A stretch of 64,000 bases of DNA from Megascapheus bottae (GCA_024803745.1 JANJXV010000006.1:43315001-43379000), one strand, 5' to 3'. Counted from the first letter of the stretch, positions 26,776-39,168 are shown. Notes: generated by a model not told the origin, from the letters alone. A program made the numbers and translations.

Positions 26776-27739
26776 TTGCTAGATCTGATTTTTTTATTTT
26801 TCAATTGTTTTTTGAGTTCGGGAGTAATGCTAGAGACTGAATCTAGGGCTGGGGGTCTGATTTTAATTTTTACCTTTTTAACAAAAGCTTTGAAATCTGA
26901 GAATTTTACCTAGAGGATTCATTTTCTCTCTATATATACAACCAAGGATAATAGTAAACTACACTTAAAGGTTTGTAGGAAATTTGCCAGATATAGATGT
27001 TTAACTTTACCAGATATAGATGTCTAAAACTATTAGAGGGAGAAAATCTTTAATGCTACTGTATTTTTAACTCTAAGTATTATTATTCATATTTATATTA
27101 TGCTAAGATTTTTTAAAGTAGTAAGTTAAAGCTGCCAATGACCTCTATACTAGTTTCATAATAATTTTTTTCTTATGTATTGAATTTCTTTGGTTATCTG
27201 TTGCTTATAGTATGCTTGTAATAAAATTTTTCAGGATCATATTACTCAAAATGGATCCTATTGGTTCATGTGTTGTAAGCAACTGTGTACACAGATTTAA
27301 AGCACAGTTGCTGATTTCAAACCCTCTTCTTTCCAGGGTCTTTCCTGTTTTGATTAATGTCCAAAATAAGCACCTTTCAAATCTGAATCTGTCTTCTACC
27401 TGATAATTAATTATTCAAGTATTTCCAAGGGGCACATTAAAAAAAAGCTTGCTACAAATGAAGTCAAGGGCAGCCAGTATAATCATTCAGAGCTCTGCAC
27501 ACACATTTCCCAGGACTGACAGGACAAGCCTGGGAACTGCTGGCATAAGACAAAAGCTTGAGGAAACATTCTTTAACATTCTGACACGCCAGTTTTATCT
27601 GAGAGCAAAACTGTACTGAAATCGACATTTCCAAAGCTACTTCTGAGCTGACTTGTTTCTGTCTTTTGAGAGTCAATACATTCACTTCTCCTATCTGCTG
27701 ATGAGTGATTACTGCAAAAAAAAGAAAAAAAGAAATTCA

Positions 27740-27938
27740 GGGCTGGGAGTTTGGCCTAGTGGTAGAGTGCTTGCCTAGTATGCACGAGGACCTAGGATTG
27801 ACTCCTGGCTACCACATACAGAGAAAAGGCTGGAAGTGGTACTGTGGCTCAAGTGATAGAGTGCTAGCCTTGAGGCAAGCCCAAGGACAGTGTTCAGGCC
27901 CTGAGTTCAGGCCCCAGGCCTGGCAAAAAAATAAAAAA
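27740..27938 (+). mobile_element. ID-headed dimeric SINE
   Basis: gggctgggagtttggcctag ... tgaggcaagcccaaggacag ... ccccaggcctggcaaaaaaa. A near-duplicate agaaattca / agaaaattca flanks it. Confidence 0.88.
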
Positions 27939-28119
27939 AGAAAATTCATTTCCTCTTTGAAGACAAGATCTGTTAATATATCAGCCACTGTGCATAAAAG
28001 AGTTTTAATGCTTATTATCATACCCCACTATGACTGATTAAATTATTGCACAGAGTACATAATTCAAAGACCACCATAGGAGAAGCAGGAAAAAAAAAGT
28101 CTCCCTTCTATCTGTCTCC

Positions 28120-28290
28120 ACATCCAGTCTCTCACAGGCATCCAAGATGGTATACTTCTAGCATTTTGTTGGTTAGCTGGAGATAAGAATTTTGAGGATC
28201 TGTCTGCCTAGGCTAGTTTCAAAGGAACCTCAACTTTCAGCCTCCTGAATAGCCATGATTACAAGCATAAGTCACTAGTGCTCGGCTACA
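28120..28290 (-). mobile_element. B1-headed SINE fragment
   Basis: Antisense link and head: ggttagctggagataagaat ... tcagcctcctgaatagccat ... ttacaagcataagtcactag. Confidence 0.65.
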
Positions 28291-29231
28291 TGATGCTTTT
28301 TACTCTGTGGTCCTAAGAATCCTAAGCTGATAGAAATCACTGCTCTCCATCTCTTACCTCAAGATCTGCCCCTGCTGTTTCTCATCAGGTACTGGTATTT
28401 ATGGGACTAAGAATATCTCAGTATTGTAAAATCTAATGAATGTTAATTGGGAGGATAATAAAGCCAGAGCACCACAATCATACACACTATTATGTATTTA
28501 ATTCTGAAAAAAATGTATTACATATGGAATGCAATTACTTCAATAGCTGGTAGAATTTTTAAAAGGGAAGCTTTGTGCTATATTAATTTAGTCCCTTAAA
28601 TAATCTTTAAGTTCCATGTTTATTTATAGTTTTGATGGAAATATCAATCAAAAGTTAGTGAAACAAAAACTCTAGAAGCGCAAAATGATCACTGGCCAAA
28701 AACGTATATCAAAATGAAGTGATAGCTAAAAGTCTCACTCCTCATGATAGTCCCACTGTACCCTTTTCCAAATGGGTTTGCTCAATAGCAATTATTTCTT
28801 ACATGGCATAATACAAAAACAGATAATAATTGTATTTATGGGTCGCTCTATATAGGATATCTGGGATTTTCTTCTCTGAACCTCACTAACTCCAAAAACA
28901 TGCGGCAGAGAAAGCATTCTACATTAATTGTGACACAAAGTAATTATGCAGAAGTATGATCAAGTACATTATTTCATGGTCATCATTCAAGTGTGACTTG
29001 AAATGTAATCTGACTACCACGCGACATAGCACCAACTGTAGAATTCTTTCTTAAAATCAGAAAAGACAAGCCACATATGGATAGCATCACACACATTCAC
29101 AAGTGGCAGCTCATCTGACTCTCTCCATTTAGTGCTGAGAGCCGAAGTGAAATGAAATGAGATCTGTCTGTGGGTTGCTGCTTTCCTGCAGTTAACAATA
29201 AATAACGTAGTCACATCTGAAGGCAACTTAC

Positions 29232-29333
29232 CAGGCACTCCAATAAACGAGCAGGGCGGGCAATAACAATTAGGATCTTCCGGACTAGCTGTTTAATAAA
29301 TGCCAGTTCTCCACTTTCAGAGCGATCGTGGGC
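29232..29333 (-). CDS. MAST4: MAST4 exon: DUF1908, [18 protein letters not shown]
   Basis: Encodes 34 residues, [20 protein letters not shown] and [14 protein letters not shown], a near-invariant block of the MAST family. The exon is 102 bp, phase 0 at both ends. Acceptor follows a TTTTTTTCCTAG tract; donor GTAAGT. The intron downstream (left) is 5.7 kb and contains a nest of retrotransposons; the upstream intron is 4.7 kb. Confidence 0.96.
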
Positions 29334-30366
29334 CTAGGAAAAAAAGCAATGAACAGCATGAGGACACAGTGTTGCTTCACTAAATGGAAAAGAAAATCAG
29401 CAAAGCATGCTAATGAGCTAACTGCAAACATTCAAAAATTAAGCAATTTAGAAAATACTCTTAAAAGATTGATACATGGGTATTATCTGTAGATAAACAG
29501 ACACTATTAAACATCTAGATCCATAAACTATAGCTAAACCTTAACTGCAAAACTGTGATATATTATCTGTGCTAATGAATGAATATAAGGCTCTTTAATG
29601 TGAAGCATGAATGAAAGAGACATTAAAAGTTTATGGCACATTAAAATGTGATACCAGTAGCATCAGTCAATCAAGATGTAACATGTTAGATCTATGAAAC
29701 AGCAGGAATTCCTCCGTTTTCCAGGGAATTTAATATGCTCATGAAATATACTTCACATATACAACATGATTATTCTACAAGTTATTTCCCATGTGTGAGA
29801 AGTATGCAATGCTTACTTCAAATATTAGCCAAATAATGCTTACCATTGGATATATATATGAATTCAATTTCACATACTGAATAAATAATTAGACACAACT
29901 CAGTAATACTTATCCAGTTTCAAATCTTTTTGAATTTTGCTGTACACATTGTAGAAACACAACAAAATGCTCTGAGATCAAAGCTCAGTTTGTCAACAGT
30001 CACTGAACATTCCAATGAGATCATCTTGAATCATCTGGTAAATCTTTATCAGGCTGACAGAGATTTTGTAAGTTTTAGTGTAAACTTGTATAATTGTTTA
30101 TTTTAGGGATTATTTTTTTAAATGATTTACTTTCCATTAAAGATTAAAAACAAGTATCGTGACATTGCTGGTGCAGTATGATATAATTTTGCTCAATTCA
30201 AGTGCCATCATTCCTGAAGGTGCTTCATCTATGACACGCTCTTCTCTACAAAAAGAGCTGGCAGACAAAATTTGTAAAAAACAACTTAAATAAGCATATT
30301 GAATTTAGGCCATCCAAATCAAAGATGGTGTTTAAAAACTCTAACTGTATGAACTATGCAGAGAGC

Positions 30367-30570
30367 TGGGTGCTAGTGGCTCACACCTGTCATCCTGGCT
30401 ACTCGGCAGGCTGAGATCTGAGGATCAAGGTTTAAAGGTAGGCCTAGAAAAGTCTGAAAGGCTCTATATCCAATTAAAAACAAAATGAAAGAAAACTGTA
30501 CTGGAGGCCTGCTGGTAGAGTACCAGCTATGAGAAGAAGAGGCTAAAATGAGAGCCTGAGGACCTGAGTC
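30367..30570 (+). mobile_element. B1-headed SINE, degenerate tail
   Basis: Clear head (tagtggctcacacctgtcat, ggctgagatctgaggatcaa) and a decayed tail that passes into a GGAA-rich tract. Confidence 0.75.
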
Positions 30571-30573
30571 CTC

Positions 30574-30649
30574 AGGGAGGGATGGAGGGAGGGAAGGAGG
30601 AAGGGAAGAAGGAAGGGGGAAGAAAAGAAGAGAAAAAGAGAAAAATAGA
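30574..30649. repeat. (GGAA/GGGA)n purine tract
   Basis: About 75 bases of nearly pure purine after a SINE. Confidence 0.9.
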
Positions 30650-31178
30650 GGTCATGTACAAGTAAAAGCAAAACATCTCATACTTAAAAGATAAATTGTT
30701 AAGCAAACGAGAACATAATACATTCTACACATTTACACACATATGCCTCAAATAGTAAATTTTGTTTTGCAACAAAAATAGATTTGGAAGATAAAATGAA
30801 TGCTAAGAAATATGGTAATATGCCTTCTTTATAGTTTAGCCTTAACTAAACAGAGAAGCTTAAAAATAAAACAAAAAAATTATTTGTTGGCAACTTGGGC
30901 TAGATACTGAAGTTTCTTCTTGTCATAATCATATAACTTCAGAAATACAAAGCCTGGCTTAAAAGTTTGAGCATGTTTTGGTGGCTTTTTTTCAAAGGGA
31001 AATGACAGTTTTACATATTAAAGAACTAAAAAAATAGCCAATTCAGGCTACAGGCTAGATCGATTTCATTTAAAAAAATAATTTAAAAATTATTATTTCT
31101 AACAACCAGATGCATTGAGGTGCAAAACATAGGCATTGTTAGCTGCAATAATGTTTCATTTATCAACATTAAAGAGAG

Positions 31179-31181
<3 letters not shown>

Positions 31182-31217
<36 letters not shown>
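31182..31217. repeat. (TG)n microsatellite
   Basis: About 18 TG units directly before an antisense SINE, i.e. at the place of its tail. Confidence 0.95.
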
Positions 31218-31220
<3 letters not shown>

Positions 31221-31440
31221 GTCTTAGGGCTGTCGTGAACTCAGGGCCTGAGTGTGGCCTCTGAGCTTTTTGTACACAATCTACCTCTAAGGTACAGCTC
31301 TACTTCCTGCTTTTTTGGTGCTTAACTGGAGATGAGAGTCTCATAGACTTTCCTGTCCAGGCTAGTTTTGAACCCTAATCCTTACATCTCAGCTTCTTGA
31401 GTAGGTAGGATTACAAGCATGAGCCACTGGTATAAGCTAA
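31216..31440 (-). mobile_element. B1-headed dimeric SINE
   Basis: Antisense: gtgaactcagggcctgagtg ... gcttaactggagatgagagt ... gattacaagcatgagccact. Confidence 0.8.
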
Positions 31441-33162
31441 GATTTGTTTTTAATTGCCTTCAAACAGTCTGCCAACTCTATCATCATAAGTGAAAATAAG
31501 TGAGCAATTTTAATATAAATAGCTTTGGATATCAACTCTATCCTTTTCAGGGAATGCTTACAAAGGAATAGAAAACAGACCCAGGCTGGTAATTATGAAA
31601 ATGTCCTGGAAGAGATAAAGATTGATTATAGAGTTGCTCTCTGGTCTGCCTCTTATGTTCAAAAGTATACCATGTCAATGTTTCTTCATGTGTTTAAAGG
31701 TGTACCATTTCCACACTTTCAAGGTATCCTCATACACAGAAATAAGCGTGGAGTTAGCATGTTCTATAAATTGATTTGATGGGCAAAACCCCAGCAGATT
31801 AGATTAGTGTGATGTTATAAGATAATAGATCAAATATTTAGGCATGCCTCCATAAGTGTTTTTGTTCCCTTCTGCCCTTCCCTAGTCACTGAGGACTCAA
31901 TAACAAGACACTAAGCACCAGGAATTAAGAATTGATCTATCTTCTTCAAAGTCTGCTTTATTCTGATATAGCAAATTCTTCTCCCCGCTTGCACTCACAA
32001 ACTATGATTGCAAGACATTGGGGCTTAATACACTGAGAGGGGTACACAGCCATAGGCCATGCTGTGGTTTTCATCTCAGGCTACATGGAACACTAAACAG
32101 TATGAAGCTGATGTTCCTATTGCTGCATGGAAGTATGGATCTGCGGAGTTAGGACTGGAGGGAAGCAGACCGCTGAGAATGAGGGTCCAGCTCAAGTGTT
32201 AGTTATAGGAGGGGAAAGTTGGGAGAATTTTAAGAAGAAAACAGAGAGGCTAGTGGCTTTGTCATGTAAGGCCAGGCAAGTTGTTACTACAACTTGTATT
32301 CTAAAGAGGGCCTATATTCTCAGAGGGACCTGGGAAGAGAGTGGGGCGATGCTAGAGGCAAAGCATGCAGGAGAAGCAGTTTAGGGACCCCCCAAAATGC
32401 AGGGCTTCCCAGCAGTGCTCTGGTGGCCCAAGTGCAAAGACAATCAGTAGGCAGGCAGATACCTAAATCTGAAATTACAGCAGTGAGTACTGCTGGCCTG
32501 AGATGTGGACTGGAAGCTACTAGAATCCACAAGTCTCTAATGTAGGCAGTCAACAGGCTGAAAGGAGAAACAGTGAATGAAGTATGAGATTATAGAAAAA
32601 GTAACAGAGAAAACATGAAAAGAAATGCTTGGAAATGACAGGGAAGAAATGGATGAGAAAGGGGGTTTTTGGTGGGAGGAGGGGGGTGTTCAGGTGGAGA
32701 ACAATGAGGGTCAGAAGACACTCATGGCACAAATATTTAGGCCCTTCTATGTAACAAATGCCTTTCTGGGTAAACAAAGCAAAGGAGAGCCCTGGCAAGA
32801 GTTTTTATCTCAGGATAGTGCTACTCCAGTATGGCCCACAGACAAGCAATCCGGGTGATAAACTAAGTGCAATTATTAAGAGCAAGCATCTAGCAATGCT
32901 TCTGGGAAGGCCTGGATACCCATGCTCATTTCTTTGTAAGTTCATTTTTATTTCTGTTGATGGGAGGCCTGCTCTATGCCAAACTGGAAGTTAGCAGCAA
33001 CAAGGCCCAAACACAATGTGTTTATCCCCCTACCAAGACAACCTGAGGGGCCCTTGTTTTAGTAGGTTGAAAATGGGAACAGCAAACAGAAGCCTCATTG
33101 CGAAGTTTGGATAGAAAAGGGAAGAAAAACAGCGGCTGTTAGCTAGAGAAGACTCATCTTAC

Positions 33163-33267
33163 CTTGTCAAAATTAAGAAAATTGTAGAGGGTCAAGGACA
33201 GGTGGATGTCTCCAAAATTGGGGTTAATGCTTTCCTTCAGTTTGGTACCAGCATTTATGTATTTATT
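33163..33267 (-). CDS. Candidate alternative (cassette) exon in MAST4 intron
   Basis: A 105-bp stretch with a pyrimidine-rich acceptor (TATTTTTTCCCCCTGAG) and a near-consensus donor (AAG|GTAAGA). Read in phase 0 it is open for all 35 codons: NKYINAGTKLKESINPNFGD then IHLSLTLYNFLNFDK. Both neighbouring MAST4 exons meet this intron in phase 0, so inclusion would insert 35 residues after KLDKLLQE and before AHDRSES without changing frame. It does not overlap a SINE or L1 that I recognise. I know of no MAST4 isoform with this peptide. It may be a real alternative exon, a decayed exon, or chance. Confidence 0.35.
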
Positions 33268-33890
33268 CTCAGGGGGAAAAAATACCTACACTTACTTTCA
33301 CATGGGTATAATTTATTCCCTACGAGATACAGGAATATTATAAATCCAAATATATAGCCTAAATAGGTTTCCCCGGTAGACTGTGGCCGATCAATTTCAG
33401 TGAGAAGAGCATTATGATATAATAATTCCATTCCAGCAAGCACATCCCCTTGCTCTCTGGGGTGTTATCAGGAGCTAGGCATGCAAGTGTGAGACAGAGA
33501 TCAACCCTGTATTTATCTGTCGTTTTAGAAATTGGATATGTTGTTAGAGGAAGAATTGACACTAATGAAAATATAAGTTGCCATTTACTACCCAATACCA
33601 CATACAGGTTAATTAATAGGACACATAGCCTGGAAGAAGGCATCAATTTTCCATTTAGCTTTTGCAGATATTAGAAGTAGATAGGATCATCAAATAACAT
33701 ACATACACTCAGGCAATTTATAGCTTTCTGGGGAAGGAGGCAGGAATCTCTACTTCAAAAACCCTTCACAACCCATTTATCCCAGAGTCAGTGATTACTG
33801 GGTCTCAAGGTTCCTGTATAGGTGATTACATTAGTTTACTATTTCCACATATAATGACCCGAGTCAACTTATAACAAGCAGTAATCAGTT

Positions 33891-33952
33891 TGCTTTTTTT
33901 TTCTCCCTCTTCTTCTTCCTCCTCCTCCTCCTTCTTCTACTTCTCTTCCTTG
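33891..33952. repeat. Pyrimidine-rich (CTT/CCT)n tract
   Basis: Roughly 60 bases of C and T on plus, interrupted by few purines. Confidence 0.85.
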
Positions 33953-34076
33953 GAATGTGACAATATCCCATAGCCACCATTTGTAAAGAAATTGTCTCAT
34001 AAAATATTCTCTTTTTTTTCCGGGAATAATGCAAAACAAATCAGAAAATTTTATGTGCATGGTGCATGGTTCTTAC

Positions 34077-34286
34077 CTCCTGTAGCAACTTATCTAATTT
34101 GTGCTGCAATTCAAGGAAGTACCGTGAGGTGATAAGACCCTGATGGGATTTATCCAAACAATCTCGAGCCAGTTCAATAATCTGATGGTGAGTGAAGCTA
34201 AGCACTCCATCTGCTAAGGGAAGAACGTTGTCAGGGGAGTAGCTAGTGATAATTTCCTTCAGACGCTCTTCCATTTGAGCAGTAGC
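34077..34286 (-). CDS. MAST4: MAST4 exon: DUF1908 core
   Basis: Encodes 70 residues: [60 protein letters not shown] and [10 protein letters not shown]. This is the largely helical core of DUF1908, the domain that defines MAST kinases and lies before the catalytic domain. The exon is 210 bp and symmetric (phase 0 at both ends). Acceptor after TTTCCTCTGAACAG; donor GTAAGA. The intron that follows holds the candidate cassette exon at 33163-33267. Confidence 0.96.
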
Positions 34287-34415
34287 CTGTTCAGAGGAAA
34301 CACACAAGAACAGGTGTAACATAAGGAGACAGACACACATTTCTGAAGTATTTCCAAAGACCTCCACAAGTTGATGAATAGAATTTAAAAAAAAAATCAA
34401 AAGAAATCTCCACTT

Positions 34416-34515
34416 TTGGGCTGGGAACAGTGAGTGTGTATGTCTCAGGTATTTGTGTGTGTGTGAGCACTTGACTAGTATATGCAAAGGCCCTGAGTTT
34501 GATCCTCAGCACAAG
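34416..34515 (+). mobile_element. ID-like SINE monomer
   Basis: Weak match: ttgggctgggaacagtgagt ... gagcacttgactagtatatg ... ccctgagtttgatcctcagc. No second module. Confidence 0.5.
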
Positions 34516-34824
34516 AAAAGGAGGAATGAAAAGAGGGAGCAATGGGGGAGGGAGAGAGATATCAGTTTTGTATAATACAAGCCTGCCATTATGTACTTGT
34601 GTAAACTCACTGATTGTACAAACTCAAGAGGGAGTCCTAATGGAAATGTGGACTGTAGGAGATCATGACATGCCCACGACAGCTCACTGACTTCAAGAAA
34701 TGTATTACTTTGCTGGTAGAGGCCAGTGATGTACGCTGTGTATGTGTGGGATGGCTGAATACAGAAAACTTCTGTACTCTCCATTTTGCTACAAAGCTAA
34801 AACTGCTTTGAAAAATAAAGAACA

Positions 34825-35060
34825 GGCTGGGCATCAGTGGCTCATGCCTGTAATCCTAGATACTCAGGAGATTGAGATCTGAGGATCATGGTTCAAAGCC
34901 AGCCCATTCAACAGAGTCCGTGAAATGCTTATCTTCAATTTATCACCAGAAAACTGGAAGTGGCACTGTGGCTCAGCATGATAAGAGTGCTAACTTTGAG
35001 CTGAAGAGCTCAGGAACAGAGACCAGGCCCAGAGTTCAAGCCCCACAACTGAAGGAAAGA
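34825..35060 (+). mobile_element. B1-headed dimeric SINE
   Basis: gctgggcatcagtggctcat, gagatctgaggatcatggtt, link ttatcaccagaaaactggaa, tail cagagttcaagccccacaac. Confidence 0.9.
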
Positions 35061-36086
35061 AAGAAGGACAGAAGGGTAAGATAAGGAAGATTCTGCAACT
35101 ACTTCATCATGTGGTATAAAGATGCAAAGGTTTAAGGTACTTAAATGAAAAGGCATATTTCAGGGTGCTAATCCTTTTCCCAAAGTCCCATCAAATGTAA
35201 GCTGACCCTTGTAAGCTTTCTGAAATAATTCCTGATTTATCTGTAAAACATGATGCTTTTATGTTAGACCTCAGGCTCTTTCAGACAGATTGTCAAAAAG
35301 TTCCAATATTTCTTTAATTACTAGTTGCTCAAAACTCAGGATTACTGATATAGTTCCATAGTGATTGTTTATTATTGTTTTCTTGGCTAGGTTTTCATGT
35401 ACCAGGACAAACTTACATCAGTCATCTGTATCCTTTCATCAAAAGAGCTAGCCCATGTGCAAAAGGCCAAGGAGACTACCTTAGCAAAATAAATCTAAAA
35501 TTTCCAACTTTCATTTCCTTCTTTGTGAACACTAACTGCCTAATCATTATCTCTGGCTTACATGAATTATATATGAAGGGATATTCCTTCTTTCCTCTTC
35601 CTCCTCTCCTCTTTCACGTCTCAACCTGCATTAACTCCCTGTAGTCACTATCTGTTTCCCTGGTGACTAGGTAACATGTTATAAATAGTATAAACAGCTT
35701 TAATCAATGACATCAGTGTTAGGTTCAGTACAAACAATACATTCTCCAGCCCTGATTTATGAACTAGAGATTTCCCTTTGTTCTTGCCTAAGGCAACAAA
35801 GGCAATGGGATTAAGACTGACAAAGCCAAATTGCCTTCACCCCAATGTGCAGAAACATTTTGCAGAGAAAGATGGGAACAGAGGTTAGGTGGTGGGGACC
35901 ACAGAGGAGCTGGTGATTGCAGCCAGGGGGGTGACAACAGCCCTTCCCAAACAGCACTCAGACTCAATTTGAATTCTAGTCTACCAAGGGACATTACATT
36001 GTACCCTCTACAGCTACTGGATTACCTCGTGTAATGGCTAAAGACATGGGGAAAGGGGAAATGAGGTTTACAAAAGAAAATGAGCC

Positions 36087-36320
36087 AAGTGCAGCTCATG
36101 CCTATAATCCTAGCTACTCAGGAGGCTGAGATCTGAGGATTGCAGTTTGAAGCCAGCCTGGGTAGAAAAATTCATGAGACTCTCTAGTCTCCAATTAACT
36201 GTCAAAAATGTTGGAACTGGAGCAATGATTCAAAAGAATGCTAGCCTTGAGCAAAAGAAGCTCAGGGACCCTGTACAGGCCCCGAGTTCAAGCCCTAGGA
36301 ACAACAAAAATTTTAAAAAG
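36087..36320 (+). mobile_element. B1-headed dimeric SINE
   Basis: gcagctcatgcctataatcc, caggaggctgagatctgagg, tail ttgagcaaaagaagctcagg ... cccgagttcaagccctagga. Confidence 0.88.
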
Positions 36321-36420
36321 AAAAAAATGGTTGGCACAATGGAGTAATCTATGGTTTCTAAGAATGAAATAGGTGCTCGACTTGGCAATCCTGCAGCAGG
36401 TCCAGGACAAGAATACAAGA

Positions 36421-36492
36421 AGTGTGTGTGTATGTATGTATGTGTATGTATATGTGTATATGTATATTATGTGTGTATGTATGTATGTATGT
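36421..36492. repeat. (TGTA)/(TG)n microsatellite
   Basis: Mixed TGTG/TGTA units over about 70 bases. Confidence 0.9.
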
Positions 36493-36777
36493 TGTCGAGC
36501 CTTTGAGAGCAGACCCTTCCTGCCTCACCAACCAAGGGCCTGCCAAGTGCACTGCATATGCTAACAAGCTTCAAGACCAGCTCACAGAATTCTCAGAGGT
36601 TGGTAGCTTCATATTTCCTTAATTGTTTCCTTTTCCCAAGAAGGCCACTGTTTAATCCAAGTCATTTTTGGAGGCTGGCCCCTTCCTTCCTATAACAATA
36701 ACACCTTTACCTGATGGATGCTGAACCTATGTTGCCTGTTTATTTAGGTGCCAGGCATCTTCTGTTTAATTCATTAC

Positions 36778-36853
36778 CTTTGGGAACCTCTCTTTGTAGA
36801 CATGGTTCATCATAATTATTTCATGGTCGCAGCAGGCAGGGGAACGTCCAGGG
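36778..36853 (-). CDS. MAST4: MAST4 exon: [11 protein letters not shown] segment
   Basis: Encodes [20 protein letters not shown] and ERFPK, part of the MAST-specific region. The exon is 76 bp, entering with the last base of a Ser codon and ending in phase 0. Acceptor TTTGCTTGCAG; donor GTAATG. It is too short to stand out as an open frame and was found by matching its translation and junction phases to the flanking exons. Confidence 0.95.
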
Positions 36854-39168
36854 CTGCAAGCAAAGCAAATTACCCTTTCACAGCATGAAATGAAAAGAAG
36901 CTTTTTATTTATAAACAGTCTGTTATATCAAAAGCACTATGCAACTTTCAGAGGAAAAGTACGCTGTATTAGGTAATAAACTACAAAATCAATCATTAGT
37001 GCTCATGTACACATACGAAACTATAAACACAGAAACACAGTGAATATGATTCAGGAGGCAAACTCAAGTAGTGTTGTCTAATAACTATATGAGTTCAGAA
37101 ACCATTCTTACATCGAGATTATTTTCTGCATGTGGTGTATATGTAGTTCTGGAAACCAACTAATGAATTGCGTATAACATCAAACGGGATGGCCCCACAC
37201 AGTAACCTCGAAGACACATTTAACAGTGTAATTTCACACTTTTATCATACACCTGCGCTCTGCCACATGCCACTGGAAAGGGCGGAGAGACTTCCGTGGC
37301 ACAGGTGTTGAAGTGAAATCCATTTTGTAGACTAGCAAACATTTATTTGGGATACTGAGGTAGATACACACACACAGAGAAACAAAGGTATACAACTGTG
37401 GTGTGGCTTTTGTTCTTTTACTTCAGTATTCACTTTGTGTACTAGATACCTCAGAAATGTCTTTATTTTTTTTTAATGCTACTCATGTAGCACATCATAG
37501 AGCCTCAAGATGAAGCAGAAATATTGGTCTTTAATTCTGAATCTCACCAGAACCTAACATAGTCTACCATTATCTGATATGGCTATATTCGGTATTACGA
37601 CATGAAGAAACATATAAAGAGAAAACTCTTTTATGCAAGCTTTAAAATTTGGCTGAACATCTAACAAGCTATTTTTTTAAATGATAAAACTTTAGTAAAT
37701 CCACACATATTACTTCTATAGAATCCTATCGGTGCCTCAGGCTGAAATCTGGGTTCAGTAGGAGCTCTGGAAGACAAGTTTGTAAGATTCTATCTTCAAC
37801 ACAACCAATAAAATTCTGTATTCAGCTGCTAGGGCACCAGCTGAATGAGCAAGTTGGGTAAGTGTAAGGTCCTGAGTTCAAATTGTGGTAAGAAAAAAAA
37901 AACCCTTACGTTGTCATTAGTCAGGGAGAGGCACTACCTCGATTCCATTCTTATAAGCAGGACCGATTACCTGCTCCCATGGGTACTGTAAGCAGAAGCC
38001 TTGAAATTGTTGAGCCTTTGGTGAGTCTTCCAAGAAGCCCTTCTCCACAATCACTTCACCCAAGCCTATGACCTTCCCAAGGTGCTCTAATAACAAACTC
38101 AGGAACTGAGGGCCTGAACTGGTGTATTAAGAAAGGAAGTGCCACTTGCCTCAGAGGGACAGCAATCTGTGGAACTGCCTAAAGCAGTAGGCCTTAAACA
38201 GCTGTTTGATTCTCCCACTGCCCTTGTCTTGCTTCCTTCCTTCTCTCCCACAGCTGGTAATCCCCCCAAAAACATCCTGAACAGGCAACACTATTTCAGA
38301 GTTTGCTTCCTGAAGAAACAGTTTAGTACATATTATTTGAAACAAAGTCAAAATGAAACTAGCAGCCAGGTGCTTGCGGCTCACACCTGTACTCCTAGCT
38401 GCTCAGGAGGCTGAGATCTGAGGAGTGTAGTTTGAAGCCAGTCCAGGCAGGCAATTCCAGGAGACTCTTATCTCCAATTAGCCATCAAAAAAAACTTGAA
38501 GGGGAACTGTGGCTCAAGTGGTAGAGCACTAGTATTGATTTTAAAAGTCCAAGGCCCTGAGTTCAAGCACTAAGAATGGCATAAAAAAAAGAAAAGAAAA
38601 GAAAAGGAAAAAAAGTGTTGGGGGTGGGGGCAAAAGAAACTGGCTCTACTCAACATGAAGAGGTCTGAATTTGACAACCACACAATTCAGAAGATAGAAA
38701 CTCCTGTAAATGTGTTCATAATCTAGGAAAATACAAGAAGTATGACGGGAAGTCACTCTGAAATCATGTTAGGATGAGCCTTTATAATATGGAATCTAGG
38801 AAAATATTGTTATGTTTTTGCTGTCTTTTTCCAAACAAGCTTCTTTCTCTTCACATAAATACTTAACTGTTCTTGCACCATAAGATGGTGCTGAGATTTC
38901 CAATGACTACCAGTTTTCATAGGTAGTTCCCAAGACTAATGTGATCCCCATGATCACAACAATTAGCAAACTATGAACCTGAAAAGAAATAACATGATGC
39001 CTTTCAACAGTAATTACCAATTTCATTTGTAGAAGTGAAAAAAAAGTCAGACTATTTATGGCAGTTCATAAATCAACTAACATATATGTACTCAGCGATG
39101 AAAGAGTTTTACAGGCAACAGCTGAAACAGATAAGGCATAAAGACCAGTCGTGGAGAGGGTCACACAC
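36854..39168. other. MAST4 intron, 2.3 kb
   Basis: Mostly unique sequence; a SINE 3'-module remnant near 37835-37900 and one B1-headed SINE at 38365-38590. No exon seen. Confidence 0.7.
38365..38590 (+). mobile_element. B1-headed dimeric SINE
   Basis: gtgcttgcggctcacacctg, gaggctgagatctgaggagt, link tccaattagccatcaaaaaa, tail tgtggctcaagtggtagagc, then A-rich. Confidence 0.88.

Larger units (their letters stand above)
23575..29231. other. MAST4 intron, 5.7 kb, retrotransposon nest
   Basis: Holds an old minus-strand L1 (parts at about 23658-24005, 25806-26157 and, inverted, 26270-26462), interrupted by two ID-headed SINEs and a younger plus-strand L1. Also a B1-like monomer (26655-26775), an ID-headed SINE (27740-27938) and a SINE fragment at 28120-28290. 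No exon seen. Confidence 0.75.
29334..34076. other. MAST4 intron, 4.7 kb, with candidate cassette exon
   Basis: 29334-30360 is repeat-free. A plus-strand SINE (30367-30570), a purine tract (30574-30649), a TG run and a minus-strand SINE (31216-31440) follow. 31450-33880 is unique sequence including the candidate exon 33163-33267. A CT-rich tract lies at 33891-33952. Confidence 0.7.
34287..36777. other. MAST4 intron, 2.5 kb
   Basis: Holds an ID-like monomer (34416-34515), B1-headed SINEs (34825-35060, 36087-36320) and a TATG-rich microsatellite (36421-36492). 35070-36080 shows no recognisable repeat. Confidence 0.7.

Noticed and set aside
32127..32545. Overlapping open frames suggesting a small gene
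   Set aside because: No family resemblance, no splice or promoter context, and overlapping unrelated frames on both strands of similar length.
36358..36622. Open frames rich in Tyr-Ile-His-Thr or Met-Cys-Val-Tyr
   Set aside because: Translation of the TGTA/TG microsatellite.
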